From positions 1 to 64,000 of the forward strand of contig CAZUAQ010000011.1 of NCBI GenBank assembly GCA_964618455.1: a stretch of 64,000 nt of DNA, in the 5' to 3' direction. The notes under the pieces were generated by a model. It was not told where the DNA came from. It ran no database searches and saw only the letters and a program-made list of their open reading frames with translations. The translations under genes were made by a program, and so were the position numbers. How positions within the stretch are numbered: the first letter of the stretch is position 1; each line of letters begins with the position of its first letter. Origin of the DNA: CAZUAQ01 sp964618455 (GTDB lineage Bacteria > Planctomycetota > Phycisphaerae > UBA1845 > PWPN01). Below, in pieces: positions 18,901 to 26,938 of this stretch.

Positions 18901-19123
18901 GGTCCGCTTCGCGCGTTTTGGCATCGGGCCCGTGGCAGGCGAAGCAGTTGTCCGAAAGGATGGGGCGGATGTCGCGATTGAAACGGATCTCGGTCGGCAG
19001 CGGCGCTTCGGGCGATGAAGCGTTGACTGTCCCGGCGGTATGCGTCAAACCGATCCAGAGGATCGCCAGGGGAAGCGTCAATTGCGCGCGGCGAAGCAAA
19101 GCGGATCGTCGTTTCGAAAGCAT
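15926..19123 (-). CDS. DUF1549/DUF1553 protein with planctomycete cytochrome-c-like and LamG domains
   Basis: A 1,065-residue exported protein (signal peptide after MLSKRRSALLRRAQ). Order of domains: a planctomycete-type c-heme motif CFACHG within NRDIRPILSDNCFACHGPD (about 50-70); DUF1549 (PSCyt2; NPIDRFVIKELEHEGLAPSPEAD... TLDLTGLPPTPEEVEAF, then FNRNHMINYEGGAIPEEY); a concanavalin/LamG insert (about 450-640; LVAHYEFDGHASDTSGHYRHG ... GSIDDVRIYARLLTAAE); and DUF1553 (PSD1; LARWIASGDNPLTARVAVNRYWQMYFG ... FDAPDREFCIARRSRTNTPLQALVLLND). The heme motif suggests electron transfer and the LamG insert binding to a glycan. It precedes the DUF1501 gene in one operon. Confidence 0.93.
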   Translation of the reverse strand: MLSKRRSALLRRAQLTLPLAILWIGLTHTAGTVNASSPEAPLPTEIRFNRDIRPILSDNCFACHGPDAKTREADLRLDTEEGALADLGGHAAVVPGFSSASELIRRITDPIAPMPPDDFDKTLTERQIQLLTRWVEEGAKWQPHWSFIPADRPKLPEADETWCRNPIDRFVIKELEHEGLAPSPEADKTTLIRRVTLDLTGLPPTPEEVEAFLADESPDAYEKVVDRLLASPHHAERLAVPWLDLSRYADTHGYHIDSHRDMWRWRDWVIESLAENKPYDEFTVEQLAGDLLPNATMKQRLATGFNRNHMINYEGGAIPEEYLTQYIKDRVNTTSTVWLGLTMECAQCHDHKYDPFTMKDYYRLFAFFNNVPEKGLDGHHGNADPVIRAPLPDQKTRLEQVRTKLAAAEKTMADLEPELAAAMNAWTQRHLETTPDAPRDGLVAHYEFDGHASDTSGHYRHGKTHGDVAYENGKLDRAIKLNGKSYIDAGETAGFERTDAFSYGGWVHIANGNPMVLLSRMDESNGIRGYDLYASSGLLFVHLIHHWPDNVIRVNTKKQMPLQQWQHVMMTYDGSGKADGVRIYVNGEPQELTVTHNTLTKSIRTDRPLHIGRRTTSDPFVGSIDDVRIYARLLTAAEVKRLAVDHPFRSILATAPSHRSAEQNKQVRERFLAHHAPEKIKTAYDHLLAMRKQEADLVAEIPTSMVMGEQEERRKTFVLVRGQYDSPGEEVFPNVPESLGALPEDAAGSRLGLARWIASGDNPLTARVAVNRYWQMYFGTGIVKTSEDFGVQGEWPTHPELLDWLATEFVESGWDIRHIQRLIVTSATYRQASKVTPALLEKDPQNRLLTRGPRFRLTAEFIRDNALAVGGLLDTRIGGPSVSPYQPPGLWKEVAYGEKFTAQEYKQDHGTDLYRRSIYTFWKRTVPPPGLATFDAPDREFCIARRSRTNTPLQALVLLNDKTYVEAARKFAERILDHDAEGVEARVRFAFRAALAREPKPQEVQILASNYRRQVDRYATDVTAAFALISQGEANSPTEVNAIELAAWTTVASMILNLDEMVTKP

Positions 19124-19252
19124 CGTTTTCCCGACCCATCAGAAAGGAAATGTACGAAATCGCCCGAACCGGCGAAGTCTTGATCAACACTTCATGGTAT
19201 CGGATCGACAGGGGGGAGGCAATTGAGTGATTTCCGACACGCGGCCGTGAAA

Positions 19253-20068
19253 TCACTTGCGATCCGGCTTGCAGAGCTTGCAGGGCGTCTTACCCTGCGC
19301 GATCGCCTCTTTCACCGTGAGCGGTTTTCCGGAAGACGCGTATCTGCACGACTCCGCGTGATAGCGTTTCCCCGAGCTTGTCACGTACACCATCTCCGCC
19401 TTGGGCGTTGCCGTCGGTTTCGAAGGTGACGTGTTTTCCGGACCTGCCAGCGGCAGGGGAGAGGCCGACGTCGTGTTCTCCGTTGTGCCGGGCGAGCTCA
19501 AGGTGACTTCATGAAACAGGCGCGATTTCTCCGCGCACTTCATCCACTGGCGGACAAATTGATTCGCGATTTCCGGCTCGTGCTGGATGAGGACGACGTG
19601 CTGTTGCACGGCTGCTGCGTCGGGATGGTTTCGCGTCTGCACCACGCCGTTCAGGACCAGCGCGTCGTCGACGATCACCGTCACGTGATGGTGGGTATAT
19701 GGACGGACATCGACGCGCACGAGGTGATCTTTCTCCAGGAGCGGTCGAGCGGCAGGTGAGATCTCCGGTGTGGCATTCGCGCCGAGCAGGATGCGCAGAA
19801 AAACGCCGCGTTCGCGCGCCGCCACCAGCTCCCGCGCCAGCGCGTCGGAAGCCAGATCGTTCATCTGCACCTTCAGGCTCTGCTTCGCCGCGCGAACACC
19901 TTTGAGCAGGGCACCGAGGCAGTCGTGCTCCGGCGCGAAGACGACCTGAACGTGATCGCCTTTCAATGCATCCTCCTGGGAAGAGGAGGTGGAAGAATGG
20001 GTCGGCAGGCTCACCGCCACGAGAAGCACGACCGCCACCGGCCACGCCGTCAGGATGGAGTTTCGCAT
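19253..20068 (-). CDS. Exported degenerate phospholipase-D-like protein with C-terminal Cys/His metal-binding tail
   Basis: A 271-residue exported protein (signal peptide MRNSILTAWPVAVVLLVAVS). Residues 35-185 follow a single-domain PLD-type nuclease pattern: an N-terminal AAKQSLKVQMNDLASDALARELVAARERGVFLRILLG and the loop RPYTHHHVTVIVDDALVLNGVVQTRN where the HxKxxxxD motif should be. The lysine is missing there (His or Thr in its place), so hydrolysis is doubtful. The tail (about 225-271; KRYHAESCRYASSGKPL ... GKTPCKLCKPDRK) is the Cys-rich Ada-like zinc-binding segment seen at the end of some secreted nucleases. A DNA- or lipid-binding role without cleavage is possible. It is a monocistronic unit. 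Confidence 0.7.
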   Translation of the reverse strand: MRNSILTAWPVAVVLLVAVSLPTHSSTSSSQEDALKGDHVQVVFAPEHDCLGALLKGVRAAKQSLKVQMNDLASDALARELVAARERGVFLRILLGANATPEISPAARPLLEKDHLVRVDVRPYTHHHVTVIVDDALVLNGVVQTRNHPDAAAVQQHVVLIQHEPEIANQFVRQWMKCAEKSRLFHEVTLSSPGTTENTTSASPLPLAGPENTSPSKPTATPKAEMVYVTSSGKRYHAESCRYASSGKPLTVKEAIAQGKTPCKLCKPDRK

Positions 20069-20261
20069 GGGTTGTTCCTCGCCTTGCAGTTCGACGATTC
20101 GCTTGGTTGCTCAGAATCGGAAAGGCTTTGAGATCCTGGTAAATGCCATCATATCCGCCAGGGCTCGCCATGTCATGGTGCTGGCGGCGGTTCGGTCGAA
20201 TGGACCCCGATCGCGTCGACTGCGGATCACGGAGGGAGCGGAAATGGGGGAAAACCCGAGG

Positions 20262-21419
20262 TCAGGAGCCGGACTCCGGGGCGGCCGGCTTTGAGGCAGT
20301 GGCCCGCTCCCGGCGGCGCTCGGCGTACCAGTGACGAAGCTCCGCCTCGGCGGGCTTGCCCTTCGGCGTGTAGTTGTAATCGGTAATACCGCCGTCAGAC
20401 TCGTTCCACTCCCACCAGATGATCCCCGCCACCTCGGGCGTGTCCTCCCACGTTTCCATGAACGCCCGGTAGCAGCGACGCTGTTCTTCCATCGCCTCGG
20501 GCGGCAGTGGTTTCTTCCCCGTGCCGCCGTACTGGTTGTAGTAATAATTCCACGGCTCGATCGAGGCGCCCTCCTGGCTGCACCAGCCCACCTCGGTGAA
20601 CAGCAGCGGCTTACCGATCTTGCGCTGCCAGCGGAGGATGCCCGCCTTGATCGGCGCCCAGGCGCGCAGCAGTTCCTCCTCCGTGGGATTCGTCTCCGCC
20701 GAGAGCTTGTAGTAGCTGGTCATGCCGACCATATCGAGATCGTCCCAGAATTCCACCACGCGGTAATGATCCCAGTTGCCCGAGTACGTCAGCTTGCCCG
20801 GCGGGGGATAGACCTCGCGCACCTCGCGAATCAGCTTCCGCCACCGGTCGGTGAAGCGCTCCGTGCTGATCAGCTCCGACCCGACCATCATGAACTCGAC
20901 CCGGCCCTCGCGGGCCAGCCGGGCGAACGTGCAGATGAAGGCGGTGTACTGATCGAACCAGTCGTCCCAGTTCGGCGGCTTGATCACGCCGCGCCACTCT
21001 GTGCCGCGTGGATCACTCAGCAGCACGATCGGCATCAGCCCGACACGAAGGCCGTTCTCGTGGGCGATGGCGAAAATCTCCATCCACTGCTCGCGTGTCG
21101 GTGTCACCTTCGGGTTGATGCGGAATGTTTCGGAGCCGGCATGCTCCTGGTAGCCCGCGTTGCTGATAAGGATCGTATCGGCGCCGAGATCGGCAATCTC
21201 CCTGATCACTTTCCGCGCCCGCTCGACAACGTCGTGCGTGTGATGGATCTGCCAGGCCATGCCATGGTAGGGATGATCGAACTCGGGAAGCGGAAGCCGG
21301 GGTGCCGGAGTGAAATCGCGCCTGGCCGAGGGGGCATCGCCATCCTTGCCACCGCTCGCCAGGTAAAGTCCACCGGCAAGCAGGGCCACGAGCGATACAC
21401 CGATCACGACCGTTTTCAT
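20262..21419 (-). CDS. Exported glycoside hydrolase, GH113-like TIM barrel
   Basis: A 385-residue protein with an N-terminal membrane anchor/signal (VVIGVSLVALLAGGLYLASGG). It matches the GH113-like 'glycoside hydrolase TIM-barrel-like' pattern: GMAWQIHHTHDVVERARKVI, ADTILISNAGYQ, WDDWFDQYTAFICTFARL, then MMVGSELIST with Glu182 as probable acid/base and LLFTEVGWCSQEGAS with Glu276 as probable nucleophile. Known GH113 enzymes are beta-mannanases, so mannan is a reasonable substrate guess. The start overlaps the stop of the upstream lipoprotein gene by four bases (ATGA), indicating translational coupling, so both act on the same glycan. Confidence 0.8.
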   Translation of the reverse strand: MKTVVIGVSLVALLAGGLYLASGGKDGDAPSARRDFTPAPRLPLPEFDHPYHGMAWQIHHTHDVVERARKVIREIADLGADTILISNAGYQEHAGSETFRINPKVTPTREQWMEIFAIAHENGLRVGLMPIVLLSDPRGTEWRGVIKPPNWDDWFDQYTAFICTFARLAREGRVEFMMVGSELISTERFTDRWRKLIREVREVYPPPGKLTYSGNWDHYRVVEFWDDLDMVGMTSYYKLSAETNPTEEELLRAWAPIKAGILRWQRKIGKPLLFTEVGWCSQEGASIEPWNYYYNQYGGTGKKPLPPEAMEEQRRCYRAFMETWEDTPEVAGIIWWEWNESDGGITDYNYTPKGKPAEAELRHWYAERRRERATASKPAAPESGS

Positions 21420-24400
21420 GGCTCGATGACTTCTCCGTAGATGTTGCGTCGCGGTTCGGCGGGTCTCTCCGCTTCCGTCGCTGCTGCCTGCTCGGGCAGC
21501 ATAAACGTCAACTCGCCGAGCGTCGCACGATGCGCTACTCGAGCGCCGGCCACCCAGACGGTCAGCCCGCGTGGGCCCGAACCCTGCCCCCCGTTATACA
21601 CGATATCGAGGTCGTGCCCACGGTAATGCAACCCGCGAAGGGCGAACCACGAGACCGGTCCGGGGATCGGCCGAAGCGCCACGGTATCGCTGTTCGCCGG
21701 TTGCAATCCCACGAGATGCTTGATCAGCAGGTCGTTGTAGGTGCTGTGGAAGTAATCCGGGCATCCATCGGGATCGCCTTCGCCCGAGGCGGAATCGTAG
21801 TACTCGGTCAGGTAAGGCCGATCGAGGTGGTCCCCCTCGAACTGGAGATGTGTGTACCGCTCGAACATGTCCCAGAAATGATCCGGCGTGACCACTCGCT
21901 GTTGCTCATCCTTGACGGCCGCGCCGAGGGCATCGAGTACCACGCTCGTCGCGTGCGGCCAGGACGGTCCGTTCCACATGCAGCCGTGCGTGCGGCCGCC
22001 GGGCGCGGGCCACGTGGCGATTTTCGTCGTGAATGCCGGGCATTCCCGGCTGACGGTCGCGGGCGGGTAGGGCGTCCAGAAGTGCGCCGGGTCGATCAGG
22101 TAAGCCAGGCTCTGCGTGTAGGGTGCCTCCATCGGGAAAAGGTCAAAAGCCAACGGATAGAAGCCCACGACTTCTTTCGTCTTCGCCACGGCGTGATTCG
22201 TTTCATGAGTCGCATACAGAAAGCGATCGGACGGATCCCAGAGCTTGTCGATACATGCCGTCCGGATGCGATCGGCGATGGCGGCGAAGCGTTGGGCCTC
22301 GTCGGGCAGGCCCAGATGCGCATAGGCTTCCGACACCGCCACCGCGTTGCCGTACAGGTACGGCGCGAAATCACCCCGCTCGAGCGGTGCTTCCGGTTTC
22401 GTGTCGTCGTAGTTGTTGAAGTGAAAGAACGACGGTTGGAACTCCATCCCCGTCGACCAGTGCGTGCGTGGCGTGGGCAGGTAATCCCCATCCTGGTCGT
22501 ATCGTCGCAGCGTGCCGAGGACATCATCCGCCATGCCCCGGATGACTTCTTCCAGCCACGGCCTGTTCGGGTGAACCCAGTACGCCCGCCACGCGCTGCG
22601 CGTGATCCAGTTGTTGTAATCCCCCGCCGCCTCGTCGATACGCGATGATATGAAGAACGCGTCCTGCGGATCCGGGTTGAGCACGTGATTGCGTACCTGC
22701 CCGAAGACATACTGCGGATCGCGCAGCCACCGGGTTTCGCTGATGATGTGCGGCGAACTGAAAGCGATCAATCGCGGGAAGTGCCGTTGATGCGTGCCCT
22801 CGAAGAAGTAGGGATGGGGCAGTTGACCGACACGGGCGCGACTCAGGTTGTGCCGCGCGATGAACCAGCGATACCAGTACAGCCGTGTGATGTAGGGATC
22901 ACTGCACGCAAACGAGGGGCAATTCTCCTCGTACCACTCCGCGTAGTGCTCCACGTGTCGACGCCACGCAAATGCCCGCGATGCCCATGCTCCGGCGCGA
23001 CGCTCCGCCTCCGCACGGCCGGCGGCCATGCCCATTGTGATATTCAGCGTGATGCTTTGCGACGGCCCCAGTTCCAGAGTCCGTGCCAGCCCCGGGCCGT
23101 TGTCCGCCGGTACGAAACCTTCGGCCGAGACGACGCCATGCGCCCGCACGCCATGAAACGTGTCCGAGCCGGTCAGGTGAACGTTCGCCCCTTCGGTCGG
23201 ATAGGTTTCCAGCGTGATCGCCGCCAGCGCCGTGGCCACGTCCCGGCTCAGGCCGCGGAAGACGACCGACTCGAGCCGCCGGTCCGAGGGTAGCGGACAG
23301 GAGAGAACGCTCAACCCTTCCCACGACGGCTGCACCAGATCGCCCGCCGTCAGCAGCAGTCGCATGGTAAACCCGTCCGCGAAACGCAGTTCGTACTCGG
23401 CGGTCGCGGCATCTTCCGTCAGCCGCCGCGCGGGCCCCGCCACCTGGCCGAGGAAGTGGATGACGTCGGCTCGATGGGGGGGGATCGGGATCTCCACTTC
23501 GCTCGGAACCGGCCCTGCCGCGCGCTGCTCTCGTACCAGGATCACACCCCGGTCCGCGTTTACCGCCGGATCGATCAACTGGAACTCCACGCCGTCATGA
23601 ATCCGGCGTGCCGGCCGATAGGCGATCTGCTCGAGGCGATGATTCATCAGTTCCGCTGCCGCATTGGTGGCCGGCGGAGTCGTTGGTTCAGACGAGATCA
23701 GGAAGCCATCCAGGTTGATATTCGCTCGATCGTGCGTCGATGTCAGCCGGAGCGTGTATCCGCCGTCGAGCAACTCACCCAGTGCGACATGCACCCAGCG
23801 AAAGTCCTCTTCACGATCACCCCATCCCGTCGTCGTCGGAAAGCTCACCGGCTGCGGCGCCCGGCCATCCACCGAGAGCGCCCATTCCGCCGATTGCTCG
23901 AGGCCGGGAGATCGCCCGCGGGCTACGCGAAAGTACACATGTCCTTCGCATTGTGTCGGCAGGAAGAAGGTGTACTCGGCGAAGTGCTCTTTCGACGAGC
24001 CGATCATCATGCCCAGAACCTCGCCTCCGGCGGCGGCCTGCTTCGTATCGCGGCCTTCGGATCCCTCCTGGGTGACGGGATGCTCGCCTTCATGCCACAC
24101 CTGAAATGAATCAACCGGGCCGCTCGTGAAGATCGGACCGCCAGGAAAAGGATCGGTATTGGCAAGCGAACGCAGATCCACCGTCGCAAACGATGAACCG
24201 AAGCGTGAGAGATCACCGGCGAAGCCGCTGGACAGGCGCAGGTCGATCTTCGCTCCGTCCGCACCGTGATTCGTGAGCGTCAACTGGTCCACGAACACGT
24301 CATCCTCGGTGATGAACTTGTGCTCGCTGTACCCGAGGTCACCGAGAGTCCCGCGTTCGACACGGCTGCTCGGATACCAGTCGTTGCGCTTCAGTTCGGG

Positions 24401-24697
24401 CTTCAGCGATTCGCCTTCCCCGTGACGGCGGATCTCGAGCCGGAGGGGATCTCTGATTTCGGCATAATGGATGTAGGAATACTGGCCGCGTAGCCCGAGT
24501 CCGGGTTCATAGCGCTCGGTGAAGAGCCGTTCGCCGGTCGGCCCGAAGGTGTGATGTCGCAGCCCGGTCTGATGCAGCCGCTGATCGATGCTCGCAGCGC
24601 GATCGCTGACCGCCGTTTCACAGCCGGGCAGCGCAACGCCGACAAACCCAAGAAATACGATGAGCGTTGCAACGTGGCGCGCGCGGATTCGCATCAA
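21416..24697 (-). CDS. Large MGH1/GH63-like glycoside hydrolase lipoprotein
   Basis: A 1,093-residue lipoprotein (signal peptide with the lipobox LPGC near residue 25). The N-terminal half is a beta-sandwich (about 40-520). The C-terminal half (about 590-1010) is an (alpha/alpha)6 barrel of the mannosylglycerate hydrolase-1/GH63-like type: LYWYRWFIARHNLSRARVG, RIDEAAGDYNNWITRSAWRAYWVHPN, DGDYLPTPRTHWSTGMEFQPS and GCMWNGPSWPHATSVVLDALG. The acidic residues in the middle two segments (Asp-Tyr-Asn-Asn and Thr-Gly-Met-Glu) are candidate catalytic groups. It is first in a two-gene operon with the GH113-like gene (ATGA overlap). Substrate unknown; a mannose- or glucose-containing glycan is likely. 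Confidence 0.8.
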   Translation of the reverse strand: MMRIRARHVATLIVFLGFVGVALPGCETAVSDRAASIDQRLHQTGLRHHTFGPTGERLFTERYEPGLGLRGQYSYIHYAEIRDPLRLEIRRHGEGESLKPELKRNDWYPSSRVERGTLGDLGYSEHKFITEDDVFVDQLTLTNHGADGAKIDLRLSSGFAGDLSRFGSSFATVDLRSLANTDPFPGGPIFTSGPVDSFQVWHEGEHPVTQEGSEGRDTKQAAAGGEVLGMMIGSSKEHFAEYTFFLPTQCEGHVYFRVARGRSPGLEQSAEWALSVDGRAPQPVSFPTTTGWGDREEDFRWVHVALGELLDGGYTLRLTSTHDRANINLDGFLISSEPTTPPATNAAAELMNHRLEQIAYRPARRIHDGVEFQLIDPAVNADRGVILVREQRAAGPVPSEVEIPIPPHRADVIHFLGQVAGPARRLTEDAATAEYELRFADGFTMRLLLTAGDLVQPSWEGLSVLSCPLPSDRRLESVVFRGLSRDVATALAAITLETYPTEGANVHLTGSDTFHGVRAHGVVSAEGFVPADNGPGLARTLELGPSQSITLNITMGMAAGRAEAERRAGAWASRAFAWRRHVEHYAEWYEENCPSFACSDPYITRLYWYRWFIARHNLSRARVGQLPHPYFFEGTHQRHFPRLIAFSSPHIISETRWLRDPQYVFGQVRNHVLNPDPQDAFFISSRIDEAAGDYNNWITRSAWRAYWVHPNRPWLEEVIRGMADDVLGTLRRYDQDGDYLPTPRTHWSTGMEFQPSFFHFNNYDDTKPEAPLERGDFAPYLYGNAVAVSEAYAHLGLPDEAQRFAAIADRIRTACIDKLWDPSDRFLYATHETNHAVAKTKEVVGFYPLAFDLFPMEAPYTQSLAYLIDPAHFWTPYPPATVSRECPAFTTKIATWPAPGGRTHGCMWNGPSWPHATSVVLDALGAAVKDEQQRVVTPDHFWDMFERYTHLQFEGDHLDRPYLTEYYDSASGEGDPDGCPDYFHSTYNDLLIKHLVGLQPANSDTVALRPIPGPVSWFALRGLHYRGHDLDIVYNGGQGSGPRGLTVWVAGARVAHRATLGELTFMLPEQAAATEAERPAEPRRNIYGEVIEP

Positions 24698-24884
24698 GAC
24701 ACCCGGATGAGAGGATCGAATGTGGACATCTGAATGACGAAGAACTCCACTTCAGGCTCAGCACGACTCCCGCCGGGAATCCTTAATCTTCGATGTGCTC
24801 AACGGATCGACATAGACACGGCCGCAATCGAAGAGGTGATCGTCCGCCTGTTCGAATTGAGCCGCGTGAATAGTGTCGGAGCGT

Positions 24885-25727
24885 TCACGAGCCTTCTTTG
24901 CGCTTGCCCTTCTTGCAGTCGGGATCATCCTCGCCCAGCGCCCAGGCGATACCGCCCGTCAGGTGCTTCTGAAACTCGGGGTTGCTCCAGACATCCTCGC
25001 GATGGCCCAGCGACGTGTAGAACACGCGCCCCTTGCCCTCCGTGTTCGTCCAGGAGACGGGGTAGTAAACATCCTTCTTGAAGCCATGCTTCTCGACGAC
25101 TTCCTTCGGCGTGGACTCCTTGTCGACACTGACGAGCGTCGAGACGCGATCCTTCTTGAACTCCTTGATGTGGTAGATCTCGTCGGCGATCGTCCACTTG
25201 TGATCGAGCATGCACGTCGACGGGTGATCCCGGTTCTCCACCTCCATCGTGACCGGCATATGGTTCACCGGGCCGTGTCCCGCGAAGTACCCGCCCACAA
25301 AATTGCCGTACTCCTCCCAGTCATAGTAAGTGTCACTCGCGCAGTGGACGCCGATGAATGCGCCGCCTTCGCGCAGCCACTTCAACAGTTCGCCACGATT
25401 GATCGGCGGGCTGCCCGTCGTGTAGAACACGATGGCGTCGTACTTGGCGAACTGGCCACCGTGCTTCAACTCGTTGTGATCCTGCGTGAGGTAGACGTCG
25501 TATCCGGCGGCGGTCGCGAACTTCTTGAACTCCTTCTCCGCGTGCGACAGTCCGCCGTCCAGCGGCCGCGTCACACACGAATGGCGGAACCCGAACGACG
25601 CCGAGTACATCAGGATGCTTTTCTTCTTCGGCCCGTCGTCCTTGGCCTTTTCCTCTGCCGTCACTGACCACGCGCTCAACGTCATCACCGCCGCCAAGAC
25701 CGTCAACAATCCAATGGTGCGCTTCAT
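24885..25727 (-). CDS. Exported ThuA domain protein (trehalose-utilisation type)
   Basis: A 280-residue protein with a signal peptide (MKRTIGLLTVLAAVMTLSAWSVTA). It has the ThuA (PF06283) class-I glutamine-amidotransferase-like fold seen in many secreted planctomycete sugar proteins: ILMYSASFGFRHSCV at the start, YDAIVFYTTGSPPINRGELLKWLREGGAFIGVHCASD in the middle (GVHCASD being the family hallmark around the would-be nucleophile elbow), and RVFYTSLGHREDVW near the end. ThuA domains usually act with Gfo/Idh oxidoreductases on sugar derivatives. It stands alone here, between the glycosidase operon and the topoisomerase-like gene. Confidence 0.9.
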   Translation of the reverse strand: MKRTIGLLTVLAAVMTLSAWSVTAEEKAKDDGPKKKSILMYSASFGFRHSCVTRPLDGGLSHAEKEFKKFATAAGYDVYLTQDHNELKHGGQFAKYDAIVFYTTGSPPINRGELLKWLREGGAFIGVHCASDTYYDWEEYGNFVGGYFAGHGPVNHMPVTMEVENRDHPSTCMLDHKWTIADEIYHIKEFKKDRVSTLVSVDKESTPKEVVEKHGFKKDVYYPVSWTNTEGKGRVFYTSLGHREDVWSNPEFQKHLTGGIAWALGEDDPDCKKGKRKEGS

Positions 25728-25874
25728 CGCAGTTCCTCGATTCGGTAGGCATCATCAGTTATCGCGAATTCTCCACGAATTCCAGCGAGCCATCAGCCTA
25801 CCACTGACAACCGGTGTATTCAACCGATGGGCGTTGCTGAAGTTGCATCGGTGAGTGCTTTTCCGGTTTGAGAA

Positions 25875-26753
25875 TCAACACCGAGACAGGACCTCCTGAA
25901 TCCTGGGGCTCAGGACTTCGCTCACGAACGCATCAACACCCAGATGCTCAACAAGAACATGCAGATCGAGCCCCCATCGATCGGCTTCGAAGCGATCGAA
26001 TTCGATCTGCCACTGTCGCGACTGAAAGCAGGACTGTTTTCGAAGTTCTCTGAGTCTCAGATCCCATGGGTGCTCCCACGGTCGCAGGCGATCCGACGGA
26101 ACGGCGAAACAACTCCGGTCGCCGGACCGGACGCCGAGAAAAGACAGATTCCTGATGCTGGCGAAATCGGATTCCATGGCAGGTGCCATCAGCCCGCGCT
26201 TCAGTACCGAATAGATCCAGTAACCCCAGGTGTCATGGTCAGTGAGTAGCAGTACCGGCAGTCCGCATTCCCGCTCGAGGCGACGGAGAAATCGGCGTGT
26301 CCCGAGGCGGGGAACTCCGCATCCCGTGATCAGAAGGAGGTTCAACTCCTGCATGGCACCGGAATCGGCAAGCAAGCGAAAGACTCCATCATGCTCGATG
26401 AGCAATACGGCCCGTGCATTGCATTCTATGATCGGCAGGACATCCGGTTCCACGAAACAGGGAATCTCTACGGGCCTGTCCTGGCAACTCAGCAGTTTCT
26501 CATCTTGCCGGTTATCTTCGAAGGTGAGCGGTCCCTGAATGCGTCCTCGGGGCTCATACGCGTAAATTTCATGCTCGAGTACATGCGAAAACACGCTCAC
26601 TTCATCTTCCGGAACGGATGGCGATTCCGAGTCACTGAATCCCTGCAATGCGAGCGAATATGGGAAACGCTTTTCAGCGTAGTATGCATTCCGGTAGAGG
26701 AAGTCCGGATCGAACAACGTTCCTTGTCCCCATGGATCATTGCTTTGGCTCAT
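25875..26753 (-). CDS. Stand-alone Toprim protein of the DNA topoisomerase VI subunit A / Spo11 family, short N-terminus
   Basis: A 292-residue protein; ATG at 26753 has GGAG eight bases upstream (the frame extends to a TTG at 26786 without a ribosome site). Numbered from that ATG, the Toprim core is AVLLIEHDGVF (Glu120), LLLITGCGVPRLGTRRFLRRL, then LLLTDHDTWGYWIYSVLKRG (Asp172, Asp174); these fit topoisomerase VI-A much better than JetD or primase Toprims. A downstream LSFLGVRSGD matches the 'wLGv...D' segment of the family. LYRNAYYAEK (Tyr24/Tyr25) sits about 95 residues before the Glu, as the catalytic tyrosine does in archaeal VI-A; the Glu-Asp gap is 52. The first half of the usual 5Y-CAP winged helix (about 65 residues) is absent. 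There is no subunit B nearby. G+C is visibly lower than the neighbours (30 of 60 in one row), suggesting transfer. Confidence 0.8.
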   Translation of the reverse strand: MSQSNDPWGQGTLFDPDFLYRNAYYAEKRFPYSLALQGFSDSESPSVPEDEVSVFSHVLEHEIYAYEPRGRIQGPLTFEDNRQDEKLLSCQDRPVEIPCFVEPDVLPIIECNARAVLLIEHDGVFRLLADSGAMQELNLLLITGCGVPRLGTRRFLRRLERECGLPVLLLTDHDTWGYWIYSVLKRGLMAPAMESDFASIRNLSFLGVRSGDRSCFAVPSDRLRPWEHPWDLRLRELRKQSCFQSRQWQIEFDRFEADRWGLDLHVLVEHLGVDAFVSEVLSPRIQEVLSRC

Positions 26754-26938
26754 GCTCAACACTCCGAAAGAATCATGGTAGAGCAAGGATAAACTACGAT
26801 TGACGATGTAACATGCGCGCTAAGTTCATGGATTGAAGGATGGACTTGCGAGAGAAGTCCGCCTGCCCATATCATACCTTGCGATCCACTAACCTGTTAA
26901 TGGGTCATGCCAATCATCATCTCCTGCGAGGTCCTCAC

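Noticed and set aside
25875..26753. JetD (Wadjet) or OLD-type nuclease for the Toprim gene
   Set aside because: The segment between the Toprim Glu and the DxD matches the topoisomerase VI-A pattern and no jetA/B/C or ATPase is nearby.
26754..26786. Upstream TTG extension of the topoisomerase-like gene
   Set aside because: No ribosome site; the ATG at 26753 has GGAG at normal distance.
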